Shown: piece after piece, positions 7,991-15,025 of the stretch
Layout: each line of letters opens with the position of its first letter
Numbering within the stretch: position 1 is the stretch's first letter
NCBI GenBank assembly: GCA_002329325.1
Contig: DCTX01000066.1
Span: forward strand, 13,140 to 39,249
Source: Anaerolineales bacterium UBA1429
GTDB taxonomy: Bacteria; Chloroflexota; Anaerolineae; UBA1429
Length of the DNA stretch: 26,110 nt
Direction: 5' to 3'
Program-made: the position numbers and the translations under genes
The notes under the pieces: model-generated
What the model saw: the letters and a program-made list of their open reading frames with translations, nothing else
Told to the model about the DNA's origin: nothing
The model's database searches: none

Positions 7991-8060
7991 CCTGGTGGTT
8001 CCTGGCTCCTGCTACAGGTTGGCGCATCACGGATCACGCCTTGGCGGGCACACTGGCTCC

Positions 8061-8090
8061 AGTATACTTGCTCTACCGACCGGGCGACAA
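8061..8090 (-). promoter_or_regulatory. Promoter for the GT2-DPM1-deacetylase operon
   Basis: The minus strand reads TTGTCG (8085-8090), an 18-bp spacer and TATACT (8061-8066). Transcription would start near 8054, giving a ~64-nt leader. The -35 hexamer and spacer length are the same as in the promoter at 5519-5548. Confidence 0.6.
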
Positions 8091-8119
8091 ATGCGCGCGG
8101 GAACCATGCGCCGCGATCT

Positions 8120-8148
8120 TTGACCGGCGATAGCCGCCATGCTAGACT
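8120..8148 (+). promoter_or_regulatory. Promoter for rsgA
   Basis: The plus strand reads TTGACC (8120-8125), a 17-bp spacer and TAGACT (8143-8148). It is divergent from the glycosyltransferase promoter 30 bp to the left. The predicted start is near 8155, giving a leader of about 23 nt. Confidence 0.65.
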
Positions 8149-8150
8149 CA

Positions 8151-8164
8151 CGCCAAATCTGGCG
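8151..8164. promoter_or_regulatory. Palindrome CGCCA-N4-TGGCG over the rsgA transcription start
   Basis: A perfect 5-bp inverted repeat with a 4-bp centre (AATC) lies 2 bp after the rsgA -10 box and just before its ribosome site. It could be an operator at +1 or a small leader hairpin. No regulator is recognised. Confidence 0.3.
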
Positions 8165-8177
8165 CAAGGAGTAGCCT

Positions 8178-9140
8178 TTGGACCAAAGAGGAAACACAGC
8201 ATCGGGAGATGAGGGTCCGCCTGCCCAGCAGGGCGGCGACCTGGTGGTGCGCGTGCATGGCGGCCACTTTTATGTCCAGACCGAGGCGGGCATCGTAGAT
8301 TGCCTGATCCGCGGCAGGCTCAAGCAAGAGTGGCAGGACACAGATCTGGTCGCCATCGGCGATCGGGTCTGCTGGACGCCCACGGAGGAGGGCCGCGGGG
8401 TGATCGAATCGGTGGCGCCGCGCCAGCGGGCGCTCTCACGTCGCTTGCCGCCGCCCTGGCCGGGGGCCACGACGGTGAGCGAGCAGGTCATCGTCGCCAA
8501 CCCGGATCAGGTGATCGTGGTGTTCAGCCACCGGAACCCGCCGCCCAACCCCTTGATGCTGGACCGCTACCTGGTGGCCTGCGAGGCGGCCGAGTTGCCC
8601 GTGGTGATCGTCGCCAACAAGCGCGATCTGGGGGTACGGCGCAAAGCGGAGGACCCCTTTGCCCTGTATGAGGCCATTGGCTACCGCGTGCTGCGCACCA
8701 GCGCCCTCACGGGCGAGAACCTGGAGGCGCTGCGAGAGCTGCTGCGCCACAAGCTCTCGGTGCTGACGGGCCCCTCTGGGGCGGGCAAGTCGAGCCTGCT
8801 GAACGCCCTGTGGCCCGATCTCGACCGCCGGGTGGGCGAGATCAGCGAGTATCACGATCGGGGCAAGCACACGACGGTAGTGGCCGAGCTGCTGCATCCC
8901 GAGCCGGACATCTATGTGGCCGATACGCCGGGCCTGCGGGTGTTCTTGTTCTGGGACATCGATCCCGAGCAACTGGACGCCTTTTTCCCCGAGATGCGCC
9001 CCTACCTGGGCGACTGTCGTTTCCACCCCTGCACCCATGTCCATGAGCCGGGCTGCGCCGTCCAGGCGGCGGTGGAGCGCGGCGAGATCAGCGCCCTGCG
9101 CTATGACAGCTACGTCCGCATGTTCGACTATGCCTTCTAG
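8178..9140 (+). CDS. rsgA: Ribosome small-subunit-dependent GTPase A
   Basis: RsgA is a circularly permuted GTPase that checks late 30S subunit maturation. The 320-residue protein has an N-terminal OB domain (about 21-85) and then the permuted G motifs: G4 NKRD (147-150), the SAL G5-like segment, G1 GPSGAGKS (198-205) and G3 DTPG (249-252). It ends with a zinc-binding domain (Cys280, Cys285, His287, Cys293). TTG 8178 is the likely start because AAGGAG lies 6 nt upstream (8166-8171). The N-terminal 20 residues are a polar extension. It is a single-gene unit with its own promoter and converges on the SanA-like gene. Confidence 0.95.
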   Translation: MDQRGNTASGDEGPPAQQGGDLVVRVHGGHFYVQTEAGIVDCLIRGRLKQEWQDTDLVAIGDRVCWTPTEEGRGVIESVAPRQRALSRRLPPPWPGATTVSEQVIVANPDQVIVVFSHRNPPPNPLMLDRYLVACEAAELPVVIVANKRDLGVRRKAEDPFALYEAIGYRVLRTSALTGENLEALRELLRHKLSVLTGPSGAGKSSLLNALWPDLDRRVGEISEYHDRGKHTTVVAELLHPEPDIYVADTPGLRVFLFWDIDPEQLDAFFPEMRPYLGDCRFHPCTHVHEPGCAVQAAVERGEISALRYDSYVRMFDYAF

Positions 9141-9152
9141 GCGCGACGCGCC
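9140..9152. terminator. Short GC hairpin between convergent rsgA and sanA-like genes
   Basis: GGCGCG-A-CGCGCC begins on the last base of the rsgA stop. It is a perfect palindrome, but a stable stem needs a wider loop and there is no T-tract, so its role as a terminator is weakly supported. Confidence 0.25.
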
Positions 9153-9164
9153 TCTCTCGGGCCC

Positions 9165-9851
9165 CTAGTCATCAAAGATCGGGAGTTCCTCGCCCAGGAC
9201 GGGGTGGGTGCGCAGGATGCCGTGCACCTCCAGCCAGGCAACGGGCGTGGCCAGCATCTCGCGCCACCACCACTGGCGGATCTGGGTGTATTCGCGCAGA
9301 TCCGAGCCCACGCCGACGGCGTCGATGCCCAGGGAGCGCGCGGTAAAGAGGGCGCGATCCAGGTGGTACGACTGGGTGACCAGGATGGCATCTCGCACGC
9401 CAAAGATGTACCGCGCCCGGTAGCAGCTATCGTAGGTGCGCCGCCCCGCATAGTCGAGGACGATGTCATCGGCGGGCACGCCCAGCGATTGGGCATAGTC
9501 CCCCATGGCCTTGGGCTCGTTATAGTTCACAAAGCGATTGTCGCCCGTCATGAGCAGCTTCTCCACCAGGCCGGCGTGGTAGAGATCGGCGGCGGTCTGC
9601 ACACGGTCGGCCAACACGGGGCTGGGGCGCCCGTCGGCCCAGATGGCGGCGCCAAAGACGATGGCCACCCGCCGGGGGGGCGCGGTCTCGACGGTGTAGA
9701 TCAGCGGCCCGTAGCGGTGATTGGTCCACCAGCGCACCAGGATGACCAGCCCCAGGCACACGAGGGCGATCAGGGAGAGCCAGGTCAGCCCCGTTCGCCA
9801 GGGGCGACGGCTGCGGGGAGGGTTGGCGGGGAGGGGTGTCTGACGCTTCAT
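9165..9851 (-). CDS. SanA/YdcF-like (DUF218) membrane-anchored envelope protein
   Basis: The 228-residue protein has a basic N-terminus and one transmembrane helix (about 20-40), so the globular part should be outside the cytoplasmic membrane. Family motifs are IVFGAAIWADGRPSPVLADRV in two parts (65-84), LLMTGDN (99-105), YNEPKAM, GRRTYDSCYRA and the ILVTQSYHLDRALFTAR region (156-172). E. coli SanA contributes to vancomycin exclusion and the envelope barrier; the reaction is unknown. ATG 9851 has no Shine-Dalgarno. A perfect TATAAT ends 6 bp before it, implying a leaderless message. The open frame continues upstream to 9965, but that would place the coding start above the -10 box. Confidence 0.85.
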   Translation of the reverse strand: MKRQTPLPANPPRSRRPWRTGLTWLSLIALVCLGLVILVRWWTNHRYGPLIYTVETAPPRRVAIVFGAAIWADGRPSPVLADRVQTAADLYHAGLVEKLLMTGDNRFVNYNEPKAMGDYAQSLGVPADDIVLDYAGRRTYDSCYRARYIFGVRDAILVTQSYHLDRALFTARSLGIDAVGVGSDLREYTQIRQWWWREMLATPVAWLEVHGILRTHPVLGEELPIFDD

Positions 9852-9857
9852 GGCGCC

Positions 9858-9863
9858 ATTATA
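9858..9863 (-). promoter_or_regulatory. -10 box giving a leaderless sanA-like transcript
   Basis: The minus strand reads TATAAT, then GGCGCC, then the ATG. Transcription would start at or next to the A of the start codon. The -35 region is weak (TTCCGG at 18 bp). Confidence 0.6.
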
Positions 9864-9963
9864 GCACCGGCCCGCGCCCGACCGGAAAACGGGGCGTGGC
9901 GCGCGTCGCATCGCGGCGTGGCGGGCGGTGTTAGCGTGGACACTGCACACCATAGGAGGTTCC

Positions 9964-10431
9964 ATGCCATACGAGGGACGAGGTCTCTACTTTGAGGAGT
10001 ACGAGGTGGGGCGGGAGATCCACACCACGGCGCGCACCATCACCGAGACGGACGTGGTCCTGTTTGCCGGGCTCTCGGGCGACTATAACGCGCTGCACAC
10101 CGACGCCGAGTTCGCCAAGGGCACCCTCTTTGGCGAGCGAATCGCCCACGGGCTGCTGGGGTTATCCGTCGCCTCGGGGCTGGCGGCCCAGGCGGGTTTC
10201 ATCGAGGGCACGGTGCAGGCCTTTACGGGGATGGAGTGGAAGTTCAAGGGCGCCATTCGCATCGGCGACACGATCCACCTGGTCTGCCGGGTGAACCGGT
10301 TGCGTGCGCTGCCCAGCATGGGCGGCGGCATGGTGATGCTGGATGTGGAGGTGCGCAACCAGCGCGACGAGCTGGTGCAGCAGGGGAGCTGGACGCTGCT
10401 GATCAAGGGGCGCCCCCAACCCGAGGCGTAG
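9964..10431 (+). CDS. MaoC-family (R)-specific enoyl hydratase/dehydratase
   Basis: This is a single hot-dog domain of 155 residues. The hydratase-2 motif is clear: FAGLSGDYNALHTD (catalytic Asp40 and His45, with Asn42) followed by FGERIAHGLLGLSVASGL. Such enzymes hydrate trans-2-enoyl-CoA/ACP or dehydrate (R)-3-hydroxyacyl chains. ATG 9964 follows a perfect AGGAGGT (9954-9960), which decides the start over an upstream in-frame codon at 9928. It stands next to a fab locus that has no fabZ or fabA, so it could supply the dehydratase step. An independent role in acyl-CoA metabolism is equally possible. Confidence 0.9.
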   Translation: MPYEGRGLYFEEYEVGREIHTTARTITETDVVLFAGLSGDYNALHTDAEFAKGTLFGERIAHGLLGLSVASGLAAQAGFIEGTVQAFTGMEWKFKGAIRIGDTIHLVCRVNRLRALPSMGGGMVMLDVEVRNQRDELVQQGSWTLLIKGRPQPEA

Positions 10432-10433
10432 GG

Positions 10434-10461
10434 CCACGGCCCGGCGCGAGAGGGGCCGTGG
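10434..10461. terminator. Hairpin after maoC, 9-bp perfect stem
   Basis: CCACGGCCC (10434-10442) pairs with GGGCCGTGG (10453-10461) across a 10-nt loop. It begins 3 bp after the maoC stop. No T-tract follows, so termination would be of the U-poor type common in GC-rich genomes. Confidence 0.55.
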
Positions 10462-10467
10462 GATGCA

Positions 10468-10512
10468 CCAGGCCCCGACCGAGCGCGTTGCCGCGGGCCG
10501 GTCGGGGCCTGG
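10468..10512. terminator. Second hairpin between convergent maoC and fabH, 14-bp perfect stem
   Basis: CCAGGCCCCGACCG (10468-10481) pairs perfectly with CGGTCGGGGCCTGG (10499-10512), with a 17-nt loop. It lies 6 bp after the first hairpin and 33 bp from the fabH stop. It is probably a bidirectional terminator for fabFH and maoC. Confidence 0.6.
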
Positions 10513-10545
10513 CAGTCCTGCGGGAGCAGCCCAGGGCGGGCGCGC

Positions 10546-11706
10546 TTACTTGCGCCACCCGATCCTGCGCCAGCGATCGAGGACGGCGCGCCTCGCGCCC
10601 ACCGCCCTCGTGCGCACGAACCGCAGCCAGCGCGTGTGCAGTTCGGCCCAGCGGTAGATGATCCAGCGGAGCCAGCGCCGGTAGAACACGGCGGGCGCCT
10701 CTTGCACCGAGGGGCCCCAGCGCAACGCCACGGCCGCCCAGGTCAGCCCTGCGCCAAAGCCCACCAGCACGAGCTGCTGGCCGGGCTGGATCTGCCCGCG
10801 TTCCACCGCCTCGCACAGCGCGATGGGCACCGAGCCGGCGCTGGTGTTGCCGTACTCATCCAGGTTGACGTAAAAGCGCTCCTCGTCCACCTGCAGGCGC
10901 TTGGCCGCCGCCTCGATGATGCGGAGGTTGGCCTGGTGCGGGATGATCCAATCCACCTCGTCCAGGGCCAGCCCCGCCTTCTGCAGCACCTGCTCGATCA
11001 CCCGGGGCACGACGCGCGAGGCGAAGCGAAAGACCTGCCTCCCGTCCATGGCCAGGTAGTGCAGCCGTTGCGCCACGGTCTCGGCGCTGGCGGGCATGGC
11101 GCTGCCGCCCGCGGGCACGATCAGCAGATCGGCGCCCGAGCCATCGGAGCCCAGCTCCGAGGCGAGTATCCCCGCGTTCCCCTGGCTGGCGCGCAGCAGC
11201 ACGGCGCCGGCGCCATCCCCGAACAGCACCGCCGTGGCGCGATCCTGCTGGTCAACGATGCGCGACATGGTATCGGCACCGATCACCAGCACCAGGTCGT
11301 GCTCGCCCGAGGCGATGGCCTGGTTGGCCAGGCTCAGGGCGTAGACAAAGCCAGAGCAGCCGGCGTTCAGGTCCACAGCGCCGGCGTGCAGGGCGCCCAG
11401 GGCGTTCTGCACCAGGCAAGCGGTGGAGGGCATCCAGGTATCCGGCGTCATGGTGCCCACGATCACCAGATCGAGATCCCGCGGGTCAGCGTCGGCCACG
11501 GCCAGCGCGGCGCGGGCGGCCTCGATGGCCATGGAGGCCGTGGCCTGGTGCTCCGCGGCGATGTGGCGCCGCTCGATGCCCGTGCGGGTGCGAATCCACT
11601 CGTCGGAGGTGTCCATCACGGCGGCCAGGTCATCGTTGGTGACCACCCGCTCGGGCGCGAACATCCCCCAGCCTATGATCTCGGCTCTGCGGGGGAGCTC
11701 AGGCAT
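10546..11706 (-). CDS. fabH: 3-oxoacyl-ACP synthase III with Trp/Arg-rich C-terminal extension
   Basis: KAS III starts fatty acid chains by condensing acyl-CoA with malonyl-ACP. Catalytic residues are Cys117 (LNAGCSGFVYAL), His257 (IPHQANLRI) and Asn287 (YGNTSAGS). The usual C-terminal VGFGAGLTWAAVALRW ends near residue 330, close to the normal family length. The protein then continues for 56 residues with at least six tryptophans and many arginines (for example FYRRWLRWIIYRW, 341-353), which looks like a basic amphipathic membrane-binding tail. The start at ATG 11706 gives the standard N-terminus and overlaps the fabF stop by 8 bp. A longer upstream frame lies inside fabF and is rejected. 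Confidence 0.92.
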   Translation of the reverse strand: MPELPRRAEIIGWGMFAPERVVTNDDLAAVMDTSDEWIRTRTGIERRHIAAEHQATASMAIEAARAALAVADADPRDLDLVIVGTMTPDTWMPSTACLVQNALGALHAGAVDLNAGCSGFVYALSLANQAIASGEHDLVLVIGADTMSRIVDQQDRATAVLFGDGAGAVLLRASQGNAGILASELGSDGSGADLLIVPAGGSAMPASAETVAQRLHYLAMDGRQVFRFASRVVPRVIEQVLQKAGLALDEVDWIIPHQANLRIIEAAAKRLQVDEERFYVNLDEYGNTSAGSVPIALCEAVERGQIQPGQQLVLVGFGAGLTWAAVALRWGPSVQEAPAVFYRRWLRWIIYRWAELHTRWLRFVRTRAVGARRAVLDRWRRIGWRK

Positions 11707-12952
11707 CCGGCCATCTCTTGAGGACAAGGCAGACGTTGTGGCCCCCAAAGCCAAAGGAGTTGGAGAGGGCGATGCGCGGGCTGGCCTGGCGCGCCTGGTT
11801 GGGCACATAGTCCAGATCGCACTCGGGATCCGGATACTCCAGGTTGATGGTGGGCGGGAGGACGCCCGTCTCCAGCGTTCTGAGGGTCAGGGCGGCCTCC
11901 AGGGCGCCCGCCGCCCCCAGCAGATGCCCCGTCATGGACTTGGTCGAGCTGACGGGCACGCGATAGGCGTGGGCCCCCAGCGCCTCCTTGATGGCGCGGG
12001 TCTCGGTGGCGTCGTTCAGGGCGGTGCTGGTGCCGTGGGCGTTGATATAGTCGACCTCCTCGGGCCGCAGCCCCGCCGAGGCCAGGGCCAGGCGCATGCA
12101 GGCTGTGGCGCCGGCGGCGTCGGGATCGGGGGCGGTGATGTGATAGGCGTCGTCGTTGCTGCTGTAGCCGATCACCTCGCCGTGGATGGTGGCGCCGCGA
12201 GCCAGGGCGCGCTCCAGCGATTCCAGCACGAGAATACCCGCCCCCTCGCCGATGACGAACCCATCGCGCTCGCGATCAAAGGGCCGCGAGGCGCGCTGCG
12301 GCTCGTCGTTGCGCACGGAGATGGCCCGCATGGCGCCGAATCCGGCCAGGGCGATCTCGATCACCCCCGCCTCAGAGCCGCCGCAGACGCCGATATCGGC
12401 CATGCCATACTGGATCATGCGGTAGGCCTCGCCGATGGCGTTGGCCCCCGTGGCGCACGCGGAGGTGACGGCCATGTTGGGCCCCTTGAGGCCGAACTCG
12501 ATGGCGACCATGCTCGCCGCGCTCTCTGGCAGGATCATGGGGATCAAGAAGGGGCTGACACGGCTGGGCCCGCGCTCGAACAGGACGCGGTTCTGCTCGG
12601 TGACTGTGCCCATGCCGCCGATGCCGGAGCCGATGATGACGGCCGTGCGCTCGCCCAGCCCGTTGGAAAAGGACTCGGCCGAGTAGCCGGCGTCCTTTAG
12701 CGCCTCGCGGGCCGCCACCAGGGCGAACTGGGCAAAGGTATCGATTCGGCGCACGTCGCGCGCCGGAAAGTGGTCGTTGGGGTCAAACTGGCGCGCCTCG
12801 GCGGCGATCTTGGTCTTGTATTCGCTGACATCGAACCTGGTGACGGGGCCGACGCCAGACTTGCCTGCCACGATCCCCTGCCACGTAGAGGGCAAGTCGT
12901 TGCCCAGCGGGGAGATCGTTCCCATGCCCGTAACCACTACCCGTGAAAGCAT
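11699..12952 (-). CDS. fabF: 3-oxoacyl-ACP synthase II
   Basis: KAS II elongates acyl-ACP by decarboxylative Claisen condensation with malonyl-ACP. The 417-residue protein shows the Cys-His-His triad: Cys166 in VTSACATGANAIG, His306 in INAHGTSTALND and His343 in KSMTGHLLGAAGA. The C-terminal SNSFGFGGHN glycine loop is intact. ATG 12952 is chosen because AAGGAGG sits 6 nt upstream and the protein then starts LSRVVVTGMGTISPLG. Ten further upstream codons are leader. It is the first gene of a leftward fabF-fabH pair, divergent from fabK-fabD-fabG. Confidence 0.96.
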   Translation of the reverse strand: MLSRVVVTGMGTISPLGNDLPSTWQGIVAGKSGVGPVTRFDVSEYKTKIAAEARQFDPNDHFPARDVRRIDTFAQFALVAAREALKDAGYSAESFSNGLGERTAVIIGSGIGGMGTVTEQNRVLFERGPSRVSPFLIPMILPESAASMVAIEFGLKGPNMAVTSACATGANAIGEAYRMIQYGMADIGVCGGSEAGVIEIALAGFGAMRAISVRNDEPQRASRPFDRERDGFVIGEGAGILVLESLERALARGATIHGEVIGYSSNDDAYHITAPDPDAAGATACMRLALASAGLRPEEVDYINAHGTSTALNDATETRAIKEALGAHAYRVPVSSTKSMTGHLLGAAGALEAALTLRTLETGVLPPTINLEYPDPECDLDYVPNQARQASPRIALSNSFGFGGHNVCLVLKRWPDA

Positions 12953-13103
12953 TAGCAGCCTCCTTACAGTGATGCGAATCATCCCTTATAAACCCGTGGG
13001 GGGCGCAAGAGTTGCCCTTGTCCGAAAAGGTCGTCAGGGGCGCAACCCCGGGCGCCCGATGGTGTTTGCTTGAACGATTCGCCGAACCGGAGGAGGAAAC
13101 TGG
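12953..13103. promoter_or_regulatory. Divergent fabF / fabK control region with symmetric motif
   Basis: The 151 bp between the two fab units should hold promoters for both. GATTCGC occurs once on each strand (minus copy at 12974-12980, plus copy at 13076-13082), each ending exactly 21 nt before its start codon. GGGGCGCAA is repeated directly at 13000-13008 and 13037-13045. Ribosome sites AAGGAGG (fabF) and GGAGGAGG (fabK) are strong. A TATAAG on the minus strand (near 12987-12992) is a possible fabF -10, but I find no convincing -35 on either strand. Confidence 0.45.
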
Positions 13104-14066
13104 ATGATCAAGACGGCTCTGACCGACCTCATCGGCATAAGGTATCCCATCATACAGGGCGGCATGGCCTGGGTGGCCACTTGGCAACTGGCTGCGGCGG
13201 TATCGGAGGGCGGCGGCCTGGGCATCATCGGCGCCGGAAACGCGCCCGTGGATTGGGTGCGCGATCAGGTGCGGCAGCTCAAGGCCCATACGACGCGCCC
13301 CTTTGGGATGAACGTCCCGCTCTTTAGCCCCTTTGCCGAGCAGGTGATCCAACTGGCCATCGAGGAGCGTGTGCCCGTGATGACCACCGGCGCGGGCAAT
13401 CCGACGCCCTACCTGGAGCCGCTCAAGCGGGCGGGCACCATCGTCATCCCCGTGGTGGCCTCGGCGGCCCTGGCGCGCCGTCTCGAGCGGGCAGGCGCTG
13501 ACGCCGTCATCGCCGAGGGCGAGGAGTCGGGCGGGCACATTGGCAGCGTCTCCACCATGAGCCTGGTGCCGCAGGTGGTGGATGCGGTCACGATCCCGGT
13601 GGTCGCCGCCGGGGGGATCGGAGATGGCCGCGGGCTGGTGGCGGCCCTGGCGCTGGGCGCCGCCGGCGTGCAGATGGGCACCCGCTTCATCTGCACCGAC
13701 GAGTGCATCGCCCATCTGAACTATAAAGAGAGCATCGTCAAGGCCAACGAGCGCGCCACCCTGGTGACGGGCGTATCCATCGGGCACCCGGTGCGCTGCC
13801 TGCGCAATCCGATGTCGCGAGAGTTCGAGTCTATGGAGAAGGCGGGCGTTTCGGAGGAGCAGGTGGTCGAGTTCGGCACCGGGCGCCTGCGGATGGCCGT
13901 GGTGGATGGCGATGTGGTGAACGGATCGCTGATGGCCGGGCAGATCGCCGGGCTGGTGCACGATATCGTGCCCGCCGCCGAGCTATTGGCGCGCATCAAT
14001 GGCGAGGCCGAGGCGCTGCTGGCCCGCATGGCGGCCTGGGCCCAGCCTCAGGAGGTGACCTCATGA
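13104..14066 (+). CDS. fabK: Enoyl-ACP reductase, FabK type (FMN, nitronate-monooxygenase fold)
   Basis: This flavoprotein TIM barrel is expected to reduce enoyl-ACP with NAD(P)H, replacing FabI. The 320-residue protein shows YPIIQGGMAWVA (14-25), GGLGIIGAGNA, PFGMNVPLF, the catalytic-site EGEESGGHIG (His145), the FMN-phosphate region VVAAGGIGDGRGL and GVQMGTRF. The EESGGHIG form and the fab context favour FabK over nitronate monooxygenase. ATG 13104 follows GGAGGAGG by 7 nt. Its stop overlaps the fabD ATG (ATGA), so fabK-fabD-fabG is one coupled operon. Confidence 0.92.
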   Translation: MIKTALTDLIGIRYPIIQGGMAWVATWQLAAAVSEGGGLGIIGAGNAPVDWVRDQVRQLKAHTTRPFGMNVPLFSPFAEQVIQLAIEERVPVMTTGAGNPTPYLEPLKRAGTIVIPVVASAALARRLERAGADAVIAEGEESGGHIGSVSTMSLVPQVVDAVTIPVVAAGGIGDGRGLVAALALGAAGVQMGTRFICTDECIAHLNYKESIVKANERATLVTGVSIGHPVRCLRNPMSREFESMEKAGVSEEQVVEFGTGRLRMAVVDGDVVNGSLMAGQIAGLVHDIVPAAELLARINGEAEALLARMAAWAQPQEVTS

Positions 14067-15025
14067 GCTCGCACGCGGTCGTCTTTCCCGGGCAGGGCTG
14101 CCAATACGTGGGGATGGGCGCCGATCTGTGCGCCGCCTTCCCCGGCGCTCGCCAGCGCCTGCAGCAGGCCGATGACATTCTCGGGTTCCCCCTCTCCCGG
14201 CTGTGCCTGGAGGGCCCTGCCGAGGAGCTGGACGATACGGCCAACACGCAACCCGCCATCTATGCCACCACCATGATCCTGTGGGAGGCGCTGGCGGAGC
14301 GGCTGAACGGCGGGCGGGCGACCATCGCCTTTGCCGCCGGCCATAGCCTGGGCGAGTACGCCGCCTTGACGGCCGCGGGTGCCCTGGATTTCGAGCAGGG
14401 CCTGCGGCTGGTGCGGGAGCGCGGGCTGGCCATGCGCGATGCGGGCCAGAGCGCGCCGGGCGGCATGGCCGCCCTCATCGGGCTCAGCGACGAAGCCGTG
14501 GGCGAGATCATCGCCCAGGCGCAGAGTGAGGGGCTGGACGTATGGGTGGCCAACTATAACTCGCCTGGCCAGGTGGTCATCGCTGGCAGCGAGGATGCCC
14601 TGGCTCGGGCCATGGCTTTGGCGCAAGAGCGCAGGGCCAAGCGGGCGATCCCCCTGGCGGTGAGCGTGGCGTGCCACACGCCGCTGATGGGCGCCGCGGC
14701 CGAGCGATTGGGCGCCGCGTTGGCCGAGACCGAGATCCGCGCCCCCTGGGCGCCGGTGGTCAGCAATGCCACGGCCACGCCTCTTGCCGAGCCGGAGGAG
14801 ATCCGCGCGGCGCTGCTGCGGCAGCTCTGCTCTCCGGTGCGCTGGGTCGAATCGGTGCAGGCCATGGCCAGGGCTGGCGTGGGCACCATGGTGGAGGTGG
14901 GGCCCAAGTCGGTGGTGGCGGGGCTCATCCGGCGGATCGACGGCGAGATGAACGCCGTCGCGATCACCGATCCTGCCAGCCTGGAGGGCGCCGCCCAGAT
15001 CTGGGCCGAGGCGGTGCCTGCATGA
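14063..15025 (+). CDS. fabD: Malonyl-CoA:ACP transacylase
   Basis: FabD moves malonyl from CoA to acyl carrier protein. The 320-residue protein has the N-terminal FPGQGCQYVGMG (usual GQGSQ, here Cys), the nucleophile elbow AAGHSLGEYAAL with Ser95, conserved Arg119 (RLVRERG), the VANYNSPGQVVIAG loop and catalytic His205 in SVACHTPLM. Length is typical. It overlaps fabK upstream and fabG downstream by 4 bp each (ATGA). Confidence 0.96.
   Translation: MSSHAVVFPGQGCQYVGMGADLCAAFPGARQRLQQADDILGFPLSRLCLEGPAEELDDTANTQPAIYATTMILWEALAERLNGGRATIAFAAGHSLGEYAALTAAGALDFEQGLRLVRERGLAMRDAGQSAPGGMAALIGLSDEAVGEIIAQAQSEGLDVWVANYNSPGQVVIAGSEDALARAMALAQERRAKRAIPLAVSVACHTPLMGAAAERLGAALAETEIRAPWAPVVSNATATPLAEPEEIRAALLRQLCSPVRWVESVQAMARAGVGTMVEVGPKSVVAGLIRRIDGEMNAVAITDPASLEGAAQIWAEAVPA

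Noticed and set aside
9852..9965. Extended N-terminus of the SanA-like protein
   Set aside because: It would begin upstream of the -10 box and overlap the maoC start region. The transmembrane anchor follows normally from ATG 9851.
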